Source: Xanthobacteraceae bacterium
GTDB lineage: Bacteria > Pseudomonadota > Alphaproteobacteria > Rhizobiales > Xanthobacteraceae
Direction of reading: 5' to 3'
Assembly: GCA_019454205.1 (NCBI GenBank)
Contig: CP075369.1
Span: forward strand, 682,001 to 746,000
Length of the DNA: 64,000 bases
Shown here piece by piece: positions 1-8,339 of the stretch (position 1 is its first letter; the number at the start of each line of letters is the position of its first letter). The notes under the pieces are model-generated. The model did not search any database, was not told where the DNA came from, and saw only the letters and a program-made list of their open reading frames with translations. Made by a program: the position numbers and the translations under genes.

Positions 1-2
1 TC

Positions 3-392
3 TACTTCCTCAATGTCGTCCGCGCGGCGCGTCTTGTTACCCCGGTCATGGTGAAGCAGAAGGGCGGCACCATCATCAATATCTCGACCGCGTGGGCATT
101 CGAGCCGAGCGCAATGTTTCCCACTTCCGCGGTCGCACGCGCCGGTCTTGCCGCCTACACCAAGATTTTCGCCGACGACTATGCGCCGCATAACGTACGC
201 ATGAACAACGTATTGCCCGGCTGGATCGACAGCCTGCCGCAGACCGACGAGCGCAGGCAGAACGTGCCGATGCAGCGCTACGGCACCAGCGAGGAAATCG
301 CCGCGACGGTTGCATTCCTCGCCTCGCCGGGAGCGGGATACATCACCGGCCAGAACATCCGGGTCGATGGCGGGATCATGCGCTCCGTCTGA
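3..392 (+). CDS. SDR family oxidoreductase, C-terminal part (5' end outside window)
   Basis: The reading frame is already open at the first bases of the window and closes with TGA at 390-392, so only about the last 129 residues of a roughly 250-residue short-chain dehydrogenase are present. The stretch INISTAWAFEPS contains the strand that carries the catalytic Ser, and the C-terminus YITGQNIRVDGGIMRSV is the classical SDR ending. At the place of the usual YxxxK the sequence reads SAVARAGLAAYTK, so the catalytic Tyr-Lys pair does not look canonical (Ala/Arg there). It may therefore be a divergent or non-dehydrogenase SDR. Cofactor-binding N-terminus and start are not visible. Confidence 0.85.
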   Translation, partial: YFLNVVRAARLVTPVMVKQKGGTIINISTAWAFEPSAMFPTSAVARAGLAAYTKIFADDYAPHNVRMNNVLPGWIDSLPQTDERRQNVPMQRYGTSEEIAATVAFLASPGAGYITGQNIRVDGGIMRSV

Positions 393-400
393 GGCGGCGC

Positions 401-431
401 AAAAAAAACGCCGCGGACGAACCGCGGCGTT
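401..431 (-). terminator. Intrinsic terminator of the TerC-family gene
   Basis: A perfect 10-bp stem (407-416 paired with 422-431, arm AACGCCGCGG, 5-nt loop) is followed, when read on the minus strand, by a run of eight T. This is a textbook Rho-independent terminator about 35 nt past the terC-family stop codon. On the plus strand it lacks a T-run, so it serves the SDR gene at best as a hairpin. Confidence 0.93.
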
Positions 432-464
432 CAGGCGCTGAGAGTTTCTGTTGTCTTTATATTG

Positions 465-1136
465 CTAGATCATCTCCGCCAGTCTTCGCGCGACCGGAAT
501 AAGTTCCATTACGCCGCGGTAGCACATCTCCAGCGCGACATAGAGGATGACCGCGAGGCCGATATAGGCGATCCAGCGGTGCTTCTGGAGCAGGTTCGCG
601 ATGAAGGTCGCGGCAAGGCCCATCAGTGCAACCGAGAGCGCAAGGCCAAATACCAGCACGCCCGGATGATCGCGCGCCGCACCCGCGACCGCGAGCACGT
701 TGTCGAGCGACATCGAGACGTCGGCGATCACGATCTGCCATGCCGCCTGCGCAAAGGTCTTGCGCTTCGCCTTGCCCGCGATCGTGCCGTCGGCATTGAC
801 GTCGACATCCGTCAGCGCTTCGTGCGCTTCCTGCTCCTCCTCGTGGCCGCCTTCGCGCAGTTCGCGCCACATCTTCCAGCAGACCCAGAGCAGCAGTACG
901 CCGCCTGCGAACAGCAGCCCGACGATGGCGAGCAGTTGTGTGGTCGCCGCTGCAAAAGCGATGCGCAGCACCGTCGCGGCGATGATGCCGATAAAGATAA
1001 CCTTGTTGCGTTGTTCCGCCGGCAATCCGGCAGCGGCGAGGCCGATTACGATGGCGTTGTCCGCTGCGAGTACCAGGTCGATCATGATGACCTGAAACAA
1101 CGCGACCCACGCATCGGCGGGCATAATCATAGTCAT
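465..1136 (-). CDS. TerC/YjbE family integral membrane protein
   Basis: A 223-residue polytopic membrane protein of the TerC family. Members are implicated in metal homeostasis, notably Mn2+ export and metalation of exported proteins in other bacteria. The two family repeats are visible, each with paired acidic residues in a membrane helix: IDLVLAADN (Asp20, Asp26) and IADVSMSLDN (Asp139, Asp145). About seven hydrophobic segments are interrupted by an acidic/His-containing cytoplasmic loop (residues 95-125). Start is the first ATG, with a second in-frame ATG three codons on. The gene lies 80 nt downstream of a small membrane protein on the same strand and ends at a strong terminator. I looked for an Mn-sensing yybP-ykoY leader and did not find one. 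Confidence 0.9.
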   Translation of the reverse strand: MTMIMPADAWVALFQVIMIDLVLAADNAIVIGLAAAGLPAEQRNKVIFIGIIAATVLRIAFAAATTQLLAIVGLLFAGGVLLLWVCWKMWRELREGGHEEEQEAHEALTDVDVNADGTIAGKAKRKTFAQAAWQIVIADVSMSLDNVLAVAGAARDHPGVLVFGLALSVALMGLAATFIANLLQKHRWIAYIGLAVILYVALEMCYRGVMELIPVARRLAEMI

Positions 1137-1216
1137 GGTCCGAGCCTTGTGTTTATGCAGTCCGACATCGCAGCGCGTGCGCGCTGCCAGAGGGGCCCGG
1201 TCCTGCTATGTTGTTC

Positions 1217-1564
1217 CTAGTTGTTCGTTGCGAGATGTCCGAATAGACCGATGATGTTTTGCGAACCGCTCATCATCCCGGCGGCGAAACCAAACAGCGC
1301 GTAAGCACCGGCGGTATCCCAGAGGCCGATTTCTCCGCGCATCACGCGAACACGGAGCAGGGAAGCGGCGAGCGCGATTGCGCCCGCTGCGGCAAGAAGA
1401 ACGACGCTGGCGGCCGGCAGCACGAATTCCCTTGGCAACATCTGCGCGAGCGCGAACACCGCAACAGCGGCGAACGCGACCAGTGCATAAGGTGCTAAGG
1501 GAAAGCGGGCCGGACGCACGGAATTGGCGCGGTGCGAACCCGGGCGAATTCCGAAACTGCTCAC
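1217..1564 (-). CDS. Small integral membrane protein of unknown function
   Basis: A 115-residue protein with a basic N-terminus of about 24 residues and three predicted membrane helices (roughly 25-42, 48-68 and 84-106). I recognise no family. The start is GTG at 1564, with AGGA about 10 nt upstream inside a long hairpin (1568-1618), so translation could be controlled by RNA folding. It sits between the response regulator gene and the TerC-family gene, all on the minus strand. No catalytic or metal-binding motif is apparent. The C-terminus GLFGHLATNN is polar. It could be a regulator or accessory subunit of a membrane protein, but nothing in the sequence settles this. Confidence 0.65.
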   Translation of the reverse strand: MSSFGIRPGSHRANSVRPARFPLAPYALVAFAAVAVFALAQMLPREFVLPAASVVLLAAAGAIALAASLLRVRVMRGEIGLWDTAGAYALFGFAAGMMSGSQNIIGLFGHLATNN

Positions 1565-1567
1565 GGC

Positions 1568-1618
1568 GTTTTTCCTGTCGATGGCTGCCCGTTCGATGCG
1601 AACAGGCGACGGAAAAAC
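1568..1618 (-). promoter_or_regulatory. Hairpin that buries the ribosome binding site of the small membrane protein gene
   Basis: On the minus strand GTTTTTCC-GTCG (1618-1607) can pair with CGAC-A-GGAAAAAC (1580-1568): 12 base pairs with one bulged A. The inner loop contains a second hairpin, GTTCG/CGAAC, with a 3-nt loop. The 3' arm holds the AGGA Shine-Dalgarno sequence, and its end lies 3 nt before the GTG start at 1564. The arrangement is what one expects of an RNA thermometer or another translation-controlling leader. No U-run follows, so it is not an intrinsic terminator for the upstream regulator gene. Confidence 0.6.
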
Positions 1619-1668
1619 CCTAGAGAGCGGGGCCGTAGAAATGTATTCGTGGGATCAGGGGGGTAGTT

Positions 1669-2280
1669 TTACGGAGTAATGCGCCCCAGACGGATTGCCT
1701 GACGGACGATGGAAGCGACGCTGTCCGCCTGCATTTTGTCCATGATTTCAGCGCGATAGCTCTCCACCGTGCGGGCGCTGATCTTGAGTTCAGCCGCGAT
1801 TTCCGCGCTGGTCATGCCGACCGCGACACGGTCGAAAATTTCAGTCTGACGCGGCGTGAGTTGGGCGAAGCGCGCGTTGAGCGTCTCGTTGGCGGTCTCG
1901 GCATTTCGCTGGTCCAGCAGCTGCGTCATGCAACGGTTGATCGCGGCGACCAGATGCTTGTCGTCCACCGGCTTCTCGATGAACTCGGCGGCACCTGCCT
2001 TGATACCGGCGACCGCCATCGGAATATCGGCGTGTCCGGAAATCAGGATCACCGGCAGGCTCGAATCTTTCTTCTGAAGCTCGCGGGTCAGTGCAATCCC
2101 GTCGGTTCCGGGCATGCGTACATCGGCCACGATGCAGCCTTGCGGCTCCTCCGGCGGGGAGGCCAGAAAGGCATCGGCAGACTCGTATGTCTCGACGGAA
2201 AAGCCAAATACCGTGAGCATTTCGCGCAGTGCATGGCGCACCGCTTCCTGGTCGTCGATCACATAAACCGTCGCGGCCAT
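1669..2280 (-). CDS. FixJ/NarL-type response regulator
   Basis: A 203-residue two-component regulator. The N-terminal receiver domain (about 1-120) has the acidic pocket VIDDQE, phospho-acceptor Asp53 in VADVRMPG, and the conserved Thr/Ser and Lys in ISGHAD and IEKPV. The C-terminal LuxR/FixJ helix-turn-helix spans about 137-200 (LTPRQTEIFDRVAVGMTSAEIA, here abbreviated by its ends LTPRQ and TSAEIA). It begins 13 nt downstream of the stop of the MASE1 histidine kinase on the same strand, so the two form a kinase/regulator operon. The target genes are not evident. The overall pattern resembles FixJ, but the kinase has no PAS-heme domain, so an oxygen-sensing role should not be assumed. Confidence 0.93.
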   Translation of the reverse strand: MAATVYVIDDQEAVRHALREMLTVFGFSVETYESADAFLASPPEEPQGCIVADVRMPGTDGIALTRELQKKDSSLPVILISGHADIPMAVAGIKAGAAEFIEKPVDDKHLVAAINRCMTQLLDQRNAETANETLNARFAQLTPRQTEIFDRVAVGMTSAEIAAELKISARTVESYRAEIMDKMQADSVASIVRQAIRLGRITP

Positions 2281-2293
2281 TGTTACCTAGTGC

Positions 2294-3937
2294 TTAGGAT
2301 CCAGCAGGGAGGGAAAAGCGAAACTCGGTCGCGCCCTGTTCTCGCGACGCTACCCATATTTTTCCACCATGTGCCTCGACGATCAACGCGCAAATTGCCA
2401 GCCCCAGTCCAAGGCCTTCGCGTTTTGAAGTCACCATCGGCTCGAACAGGCGGTCGAGAATATCGGTCTTGATGCCGGGGCCGTTGTCCGCGATTGCGAA
2501 TTCCACCCGTGATGGGTCGTCGAATGTGTATGCAGAAAGGGTGATTGTGCCGTTCTCCGGCTTTGCGTCGGCGACTGCATCGATCGCGTTCTGCACAAGA
2601 TTGAGCAGAACCTGCTGCAACTGCACGCGGTCGCCATGCACGAGCGGCAGATTGTCCGCGTCGCCGAGTCGCAGTCCAACGCCGCGTGTCGTGGCTGCGG
2701 TGCGGGCGAGGGCGATGGCGTCTTCCAGCATTTCCTTTGGTTCCAGGGTGCTTAGGCGCGGAGAACCGCGGCGCAGGAAATCGCGCATGCGCTTCACGAT
2801 GCTGCTGGCATGATCGACTTGCGCGATGGCGTTCGCGAGATTGGCGTCGGCGCGCGGGATGTCGGTTTTCTGCCCGCGCAGCAGTTCCTGCGCCGAGCGC
2901 ACCAGCGCGCGTGTAGCTGTCATCGGTTGGTTGATTTCATGCGCAAGGACTGTGGCCATGCCGCTGACCAGATTGAAGCGCGCAGCCTGCGCCGCCTCGT
3001 CCTGTTTCTCTTTCAGGAGCCGCCGTGCTTCTTCGGCATCATGCAAGGCGTTCTCGCGTTCGCTGACCGTCACGCCGACGATCAGCCCGGCGGTGGTGAG
3101 CGCCAGCATCAGGAGCTGCATCTCGGTGAAAGAGCGGTCATCGGCGCCGTAGTATTGCGAAACCGCGACCAGTCCGACCTGCGCGATCGCGAGCGCTGCG
3201 CACGCGCCGTCAAGGCCATGCCGGATCGAGGCGGTGAGTACGGGAATCAGCAGCAGGTAGAAATATTTCAGCCCCCCCGGAAAGCCGTTCTCCGCCACGA
3301 TCCAGAGCGCGCCGAGCGAAAGCGCGGTGTAGAGCGCGAACTCCGCGAACAATTCCGAGTCGATCTCGATGCGCTGCGTCACCAGCCGCAGCACAAGCGG
3401 GGCGGCAACTGCGATCCCGATCATGTCGCCGACCATGAACGGAACGAAAGCGCGGGGAATATCCCGCCAGCTAATCTCGGAGTCGAGCAGCAACAGCCCG
3501 CAGACCAGAATGACGACTGCAAGCGTCGTGATGAAACCGGAAGAGAGCAGCAACAGCACGTCGCGAAGCCGCTGCAAGCCCGTGTCGATCATCAGGCGCG
3601 TTCGCATCAGATGCGCCGCGAATGCAAATACGCTCGCATAGATAGCGGCGATGCCGAGCAGGATCGGCCAGCCGACGCTGGTGCGAAGCACGAATATCTC
3701 CGCGATCACTACGCCCGCGAACAGGCTGATCGCATAGCGCGGGCCGGCGGCGACGATCAGGCCGAACAGGAATCCGACACCCGGATTCCATGCCGTGATC
3801 GGCACGCCGCGATACTCGTGCAGGTAGCTGATCCACTCCAGCGCGAGATAGATTGCGGTTGCGCCGGCAACGAGCGCCGCCTGCCGCAATCCGAAACCGG
3901 GCAGCGTCAGGCTGGCTCGGGCTTCGCTGGTCGTCAT
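2294..3937 (-). CDS. MASE1-type membrane sensor histidine kinase
   Basis: A 547-residue sensor kinase. Residues 1-300 form eight or more membrane helices with the MASE1 pattern (ITAWNPGVGFLFGLI near the start). A short coiled-coil linker and a HisKA-type dimerisation domain follow, with phospho-acceptor His333 in LAHEINQPM, then an ATPase domain with N box LLNLVQNAIDA, G1 box DNGPGI and G2 box GLGLGLAI. I chose ATG 3937 (MTTSEAR). The frame is open 60 codons further, but that extension is non-hydrophobic, Arg/Ser/Pro-rich and would overlap the divergent DUF47 gene. The cognate regulator follows 13 nt downstream. The ligand sensed by MASE1 cannot be read from sequence. Confidence 0.92.
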   Translation of the reverse strand: MTTSEARASLTLPGFGLRQAALVAGATAIYLALEWISYLHEYRGVPITAWNPGVGFLFGLIVAAGPRYAISLFAGVVIAEIFVLRTSVGWPILLGIAAIYASVFAFAAHLMRTRLMIDTGLQRLRDVLLLLSSGFITTLAVVILVCGLLLLDSEISWRDIPRAFVPFMVGDMIGIAVAAPLVLRLVTQRIEIDSELFAEFALYTALSLGALWIVAENGFPGGLKYFYLLLIPVLTASIRHGLDGACAALAIAQVGLVAVSQYYGADDRSFTEMQLLMLALTTAGLIVGVTVSERENALHDAEEARRLLKEKQDEAAQAARFNLVSGMATVLAHEINQPMTATRALVRSAQELLRGQKTDIPRADANLANAIAQVDHASSIVKRMRDFLRRGSPRLSTLEPKEMLEDAIALARTAATTRGVGLRLGDADNLPLVHGDRVQLQQVLLNLVQNAIDAVADAKPENGTITLSAYTFDDPSRVEFAIADNGPGIKTDILDRLFEPMVTSKREGLGLGLAICALIVEAHGGKIWVASREQGATEFRFSLPAGS

Positions 3938-4116
3938 GTATTTGATATTAATAGGTTTTTTCTCTCTTTGTCCCGACAGCCTAGCGCACCCGTGAAGCGT
4001 AGGCGAACCCGTTTCTAGGCTGCTTACGGACGGGGATAGCGCTGCGGCGTGACGCGGAGGCCCTTGCCGTTCCTGTAAAATGACAGTCCGCGATTCCTTT
4101 TTATGTGAGCAGTCCA

Positions 4117-4764
4117 ATGATGCGCTGGTTTCAGGCGTTGATGCCGAAGGAAGAACAGTTCTTCGAAATGTTCTCCAGCCACGCGAAAGTCACCGTTGCC
4201 GGCGCGGAAGCGCTGCGCGAACTGCTTTTGCAGGGCGGGGACAAGGTCGAGCATTATTGCAAGATCGTGTTCGACCGCGAGAACGATGCCGATGAAATCA
4301 CGCGGCAGGTTTTGAAGGCGGTCCGCCGCACTTTCATCACGCCGTTCGACCGCTCCGACATTCAGGACCTCATCACGTCTATGGACGACGCCATCGACCA
4401 GATGAACAAGACCGCGAAGATCATCACGCTCTACGAAGTCCGTGCGTTCGACCCGCAGATGCAGCAGATGGGCGAGATCATTCTGGAAGCGGCCAGGCTG
4501 GTCGAGCAGGCGGTGCCGTTGCTCAGCGCGCTCGGCAAGAACAGCAGCCAGTTGCATGCAATGACCGAGAAGATCGTCCACCTCGAGGAAAAATCGGACC
4601 ACCTCCACGATGCAGGCCGCAAGGCGCTGTTCCTCGCCAGCCGCAATGGCAACGCGATGAATTTCATCGTCGGCGGCGAGGTGTACGACCATCTGGAGAA
4701 GGTGGTGGATCGTCTGGAAGACGTTGCGAACGAAATCAGTGCTCTCGTCACCGATCACCTGTGA
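4117..4764 (+). CDS. DUF47/PhoU-like Pit accessory protein
   Basis: About 215 residues, almost entirely helical, matching the DUF47 (PhoU-related) family. These proteins pair with Pit phosphate transporters and are thought to regulate them. Characteristic features are MRWFQALMPKEEQFFEMF at the N-terminus, the acidic DRENDADEI helix and ITPFDRSDIQDLI. Three start codons are possible: GTG 4105, ATG 4117 and ATG 4120. None has a strong ribosome binding site, and 4117 is chosen because the family usually begins close to the RWFxxLMPKE motif. It precedes the Pit gene by 12 nt and is divergent from the histidine kinase. Confidence 0.9.
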   Translation: MMRWFQALMPKEEQFFEMFSSHAKVTVAGAEALRELLLQGGDKVEHYCKIVFDRENDADEITRQVLKAVRRTFITPFDRSDIQDLITSMDDAIDQMNKTAKIITLYEVRAFDPQMQQMGEIILEAARLVEQAVPLLSALGKNSSQLHAMTEKIVHLEEKSDHLHDAGRKALFLASRNGNAMNFIVGGEVYDHLEKVVDRLEDVANEISALVTDHL

Positions 4765-4776
4765 CGGGCGGAAGAA

Positions 4777-5777
<1,001 letters not shown>

Positions 5778-5781
<4 letters not shown>

Positions 5782-6209
5782 GTCCCGATCGCGCGAAAGC
5801 CCAGCAATACGCGGCACTTCCGTTTCGCCGTAAACGAGGCGGTGCGGTCGAGGTGATGCTGGTGACTTCACGCGAAACCCGGCGCTGGATCATTCCGAAA
5901 GGCTGGCCGATTAAGGGCGTGACGCCGGGCAACCTTGCCGCGCTGGAAGCGATGGAAGAAGCCGGGCTGGTAGGGCGCATTTCCGAGGAACCGGTCGGCA
6001 GCTATCGCTACGACAAGAAGCGTTCCGACGGCTCCGTGATTACTTGCGACGTCGCCACCTTCACGCTTGAAGTCGAACAACAGATGCCGACCTGGCCGGA
6101 GAAAAAAGAACGCGAGACGAAATGGTTCGGGGTCGATGACGCGGCGAACGCAGTGCAGGAACCGGAACTGCGCGACATCATCAAGAAGCTGCGCGCGCTG
6201 ATCAAATAG
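5778..6209 (+). CDS. Nudix hydrolase
   Basis: A 143-residue Nudix protein, likely hydrolysing a nucleoside diphosphate-linked compound or diphosphoinositol-type substrate. The motif region is WIIPKGWPIKG followed by LEAMEEAGLVG. The Mg-binding glutamates of the box (E of LE and the EE pair) are present, but the invariant Arg is Leu and the first Glu of GX5E is Val. The start is TTG 5778, which overlaps the Pit stop as TTGA, with GGGG about 8 nt upstream. A longer open frame back to 4761 is only the shadow of pit. The KGWPxKG variant is common in small alphaproteobacterial Nudix proteins. Confidence 0.85.
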
Positions 6210-6217
6210 GCGCGGCG

Positions 6218-6487
6218 ATGACCTGTTTTGTCTATGTGCTTGGCTGCGCCGACCGCCACGGCATCCGTACCTATGTCGGCTGGACCAACGACATTGCGAA
6301 GCGCGTGAAGCGCCACAACGGCGGCACCGGCGCGCGCTCGACGCGCGGGCGAAGCTGGACGCTGCTCTATGTCGAATGGCACCTCGACCGCCGTGCGGCG
6401 ATGAGCCGGGAGTGGTATCTGAAAAGAGACCGCCGGTTTCGCAAACGCCTGAGCGGCGGTCTTGTTTTTTCCAGCCAGGTTTGTTGA
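6218..6487 (+). CDS. GIY-YIG domain protein (YhbQ/UPF0213-like)
   Basis: An 89-residue single-domain GIY-YIG protein. The motif strands are FVYVLGC and TYVGWTNDIAKRVKRHN, the latter carrying the conserved Arg of the nuclease helix. The core continues with GARSTRGRSWTLLY, the usual UPF0213 segment, and the expected glutamate is in LYVEWH. Family members are small endonuclease-like proteins of uncertain physiological role, some linked to DNA repair. The gene sits 8 nt after the Nudix stop and 6 nt before the flavoprotein, so it belongs to the same polycistronic run. Confidence 0.9.
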   Translation: MTCFVYVLGCADRHGIRTYVGWTNDIAKRVKRHNGGTGARSTRGRSWTLLYVEWHLDRRAAMSREWYLKRDRRFRKRLSGGLVFSSQVC

Positions 6488-6493
6488 AGCGAG

Positions 6494-7732
6494 ATGACGA
6501 CGCAAGAACCTGTACGCAACACCGTCGTGATCGGCGCCGGTCCCGCCGGATTGATGGCGGCCGAGCAACTGGCGGATGCAGGTGTTGCGGTAACGGTCTA
6601 CGAGCGCATGCCGTCGCCGGGGCGAAAGTTTCTGCTCGCGGGCCGAGGCGGACTGAATCTCACGCACACAGAAGACTTCGAATCCTTCGTTGCGCGTTAC
6701 GGCGCTCGCACAACCGCGCTGCGCCCGGCAATCGAGCGTTTCACGCCGGAGATGTTGCGCGCATGGAGCGAGAAGCTGGGACAGAAAACTTTCGCTGGTT
6801 CCAGCGGTCGTGTTTTCCCCGAAGCCTTCAAGTCCTCGCCGCTCTTGCGCGCGTGGCTGCGCCGTCTCGATGCGGCGGGCGTCGCTTTCCGGTTCCGCCA
6901 CCGCTGGCTGGGCTGGAGCGATGGCGAGCTTCTGTTCGACACGACGGCGGGGAAAGCAACAGCACAAGCGGATGCGGTCGTGCTGGCGCTCGGCGGCGCG
7001 AGCTGGCCGAGGCTTGGCTCGGATGGATCGTGGCAAGCCATACTGCAGGGAGCGGGCGTGGAAGTTTCGCCGCTGCTTCCCGCGAATTGCGGCTTCAAGA
7101 TTGGGTGGTCGCCTGCTTTTCGCGAGCGCTTCGAGGGCACGCCGCTGAAGCGGGTTGCGCTGCGCGGCGCGAGAAAAGCTGTTCGCGGCGAAGCGATGAT
7201 TACCAAAGAAGGGCTGGAAGGCGGCGCGATTTACGCGATCTCATCCGCGTTACGTGAAGAGATACTTTTAAAGGGCAGCGCAACGCTGGAAATTTCCCTC
7301 CGTCCGGACCTTTCTGCCGAGGACCTTGAAAAACGCCTGGCTGCGCCGCGCGGCAAACAGTCTTTCTCCAATTTCCTTCGCAAGAGCGTGCAACTGACCC
7401 CGGCCGGAATCGCGCTGCTCCATGAAGCGGCCGCGCAGCAATCCCTTCGCGTGCAGGACATGGACGCAAAGACACTGGCTTCGTTCATCCATGCTGTTCC
7501 GCTTCTCCTGACCGGCATGATGCCGGTGGCAGATGCGATCTCGACCGCGGGCGGGGTCGGGTTTGCGGGTCTCGACGAAAACTACATGCTTCGCGGAATG
7601 CCGGGCGTATTCGCGGCCGGCGAAATGCTCGACTGGGAAGCGCCGACCGGCGGCTATCTGTTGCAGGGGTGTTTTGCGACCGGTTTCGCCGCGGGGCAGG
7701 GCGCTGTGCGCTGGCTGCGCGGCATGCGATAA
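6494..7732 (+). CDS. FAD-dependent oxidoreductase, HI0933/TIGR03862-type flavoprotein
   Basis: A 412-residue flavoprotein. The N-terminal dinucleotide-binding fold begins VVIGAGPAGLMAAEQL, followed by RKFLLAGRGGLNLTH, the signature of the HI0933/BaiN-like family. Near the C-terminus are ISTAGGVGF, FAAGEMLDWEAPTGGYLLQG and AAGQGA, which close the FAD site. The length fits the TIGR03862 branch. The substrate is unknown, and many members are annotated only as NAD(P)/FAD-dependent oxidoreductases. The gene starts 6 nt after the GIY-YIG stop and ends 7 nt before the ModE-like gene. Confidence 0.9.
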   Translation: MTTQEPVRNTVVIGAGPAGLMAAEQLADAGVAVTVYERMPSPGRKFLLAGRGGLNLTHTEDFESFVARYGARTTALRPAIERFTPEMLRAWSEKLGQKTFAGSSGRVFPEAFKSSPLLRAWLRRLDAAGVAFRFRHRWLGWSDGELLFDTTAGKATAQADAVVLALGGASWPRLGSDGSWQAILQGAGVEVSPLLPANCGFKIGWSPAFRERFEGTPLKRVALRGARKAVRGEAMITKEGLEGGAIYAISSALREEILLKGSATLEISLRPDLSAEDLEKRLAAPRGKQSFSNFLRKSVQLTPAGIALLHEAAAQQSLRVQDMDAKTLASFIHAVPLLLTGMMPVADAISTAGGVGFAGLDENYMLRGMPGVFAAGEMLDWEAPTGGYLLQGCFATGFAAGQGAVRWLRGMR

Positions 7733-7739
7733 AGCGGAA

Positions 7740-8105
7740 ATGGCCGAGCGAAGAATTTCAATCCGTTTCGATCTGGCGTCGGGTCCGCGCATCGGACCGG
7801 GCAAGATCATTCTGCTGGAGGCGATTGCGGAGACAGGCTCGATCTCGGCGGCGGCGCGCCGGCTCGGCATGTCCTACCGGAAAGCCTGGCTGCTGATCGA
7901 CGCCTTCAACAAAACCTTCAACCAGCCCGTCATCAGTACCGAAACCGGCGGCGAGCAGGGCGGCGGCGCGAAGCTCACCGATACCGGACGCGAAGTGATC
8001 AGGCTGTTCAAACAGCTTGAAACCAAGGCCGCGTCCGCGACCGAAAGCACGCTGCTTGCATTCGACAAGCTGGTCGACGCCGCGCCTTCGTCCAAGAAGA
8101 AATAG
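7740..8105 (+). CDS. ModE-like winged-helix regulator (DNA-binding domain only)
   Basis: A 121-residue protein equivalent to the N-terminal DNA-binding domain of the molybdate regulator ModE. Helix-turn-helix is ETGSISAAARRLGMSYRKAWLL and the wing is GGEQGGGAKLTDTG (quoted in part). It lacks the C-terminal molybdate-binding (Mop) domains, as is frequent for short ModE proteins of alphaproteobacteria. Start is ATG 7740 with GCGGAA upstream; a longer open frame is a shadow of the flavoprotein. Two ModE-type inverted repeats occur nearby, at 8204-8227 and upstream of the TonB-dependent receptor at 10522-10545. A role in molybdenum-responsive control of the receptor is therefore a reasonable inference. 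Confidence 0.85.
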   Translation: MAERRISIRFDLASGPRIGPGKIILLEAIAETGSISAAARRLGMSYRKAWLLIDAFNKTFNQPVISTETGGEQGGGAKLTDTGREVIRLFKQLETKAASATESTLLAFDKLVDAAPSSKKK

Positions 8106-8121
8106 CTTCTGCAAAATGAAA

Positions 8122-8166
8122 TATCCGGAGGTCGCTGACGGCACGCGCCAAGCGATGCTCCGGATA
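8122..8166 (+). other. Strong stem-loop just after the ModE-like gene
   Basis: A 45-nt hairpin. Outer stem TATCCGGAG (8122-8130) pairs with CTCCGGATA (8158-8166), middle stem TCGCT/AGCGA, apical stem GGC/GCC with loop ACGC. It begins 17 nt past the ModE-like stop codon. No T-run follows on either strand, so it is either a 3'-end stabiliser, a Rho-assisted terminator or part of a small RNA. Confidence 0.55.
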
Positions 8167-8203
8167 GCGTCCAGCGGAGGGAAACCACTCTCTCAGCCAG
8201 TAG

Positions 8204-8227
8204 CGATATGTATAGCAGAATATAACG
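8204..8227. promoter_or_regulatory. Possible ModE-type operator (weaker copy)
   Basis: Imperfect inverted repeat CGATATGT, 8-nt spacer, ATATAACG. Its half-sites and 8-8-8 geometry resemble the ModE box CGTTATAT-N8-ATATAACG known from modA promoters, with two mismatches in the left half. It lies between the convergent 3' ends of the ModE-like gene and the TonB receptor, where no annotated gene would be controlled. Confidence 0.45.
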
Positions 8228-8288
8228 GGTTGCGCAAATGGATTTTGCGTTGTCGTTTCTTGCAGGCTAGGCAAGCTGCGAAAGCGAA

Positions 8289-8314
8289 GCGGCGCGAGGA
8301 TTACCTCGCGCCGC
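8289..8314 (-). terminator. Hairpin terminator of the TonB-dependent receptor gene
   Basis: An 11-bp perfect stem (GCGGCGCGAGG, 8289-8299, with 8304-8314; 4-nt loop), 25 nt past the receptor stop codon. On the minus strand it is followed by TTCGCTTTCGC, a broken T-rich tail, so termination is plausible but perhaps not fully intrinsic. Confidence 0.7.
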
Positions 8315-8339
8315 CCGTACCCGGTAAGGGATGTGAAGG

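Noticed and set aside
1137..1216. A yybP-ykoY (Mn2+) riboswitch upstream of the TerC-family gene, a frequent arrangement
   Set aside because: The 80-nt gap has a GC-rich hairpin but I do not see the conserved riboswitch loops, and it is short for that class.
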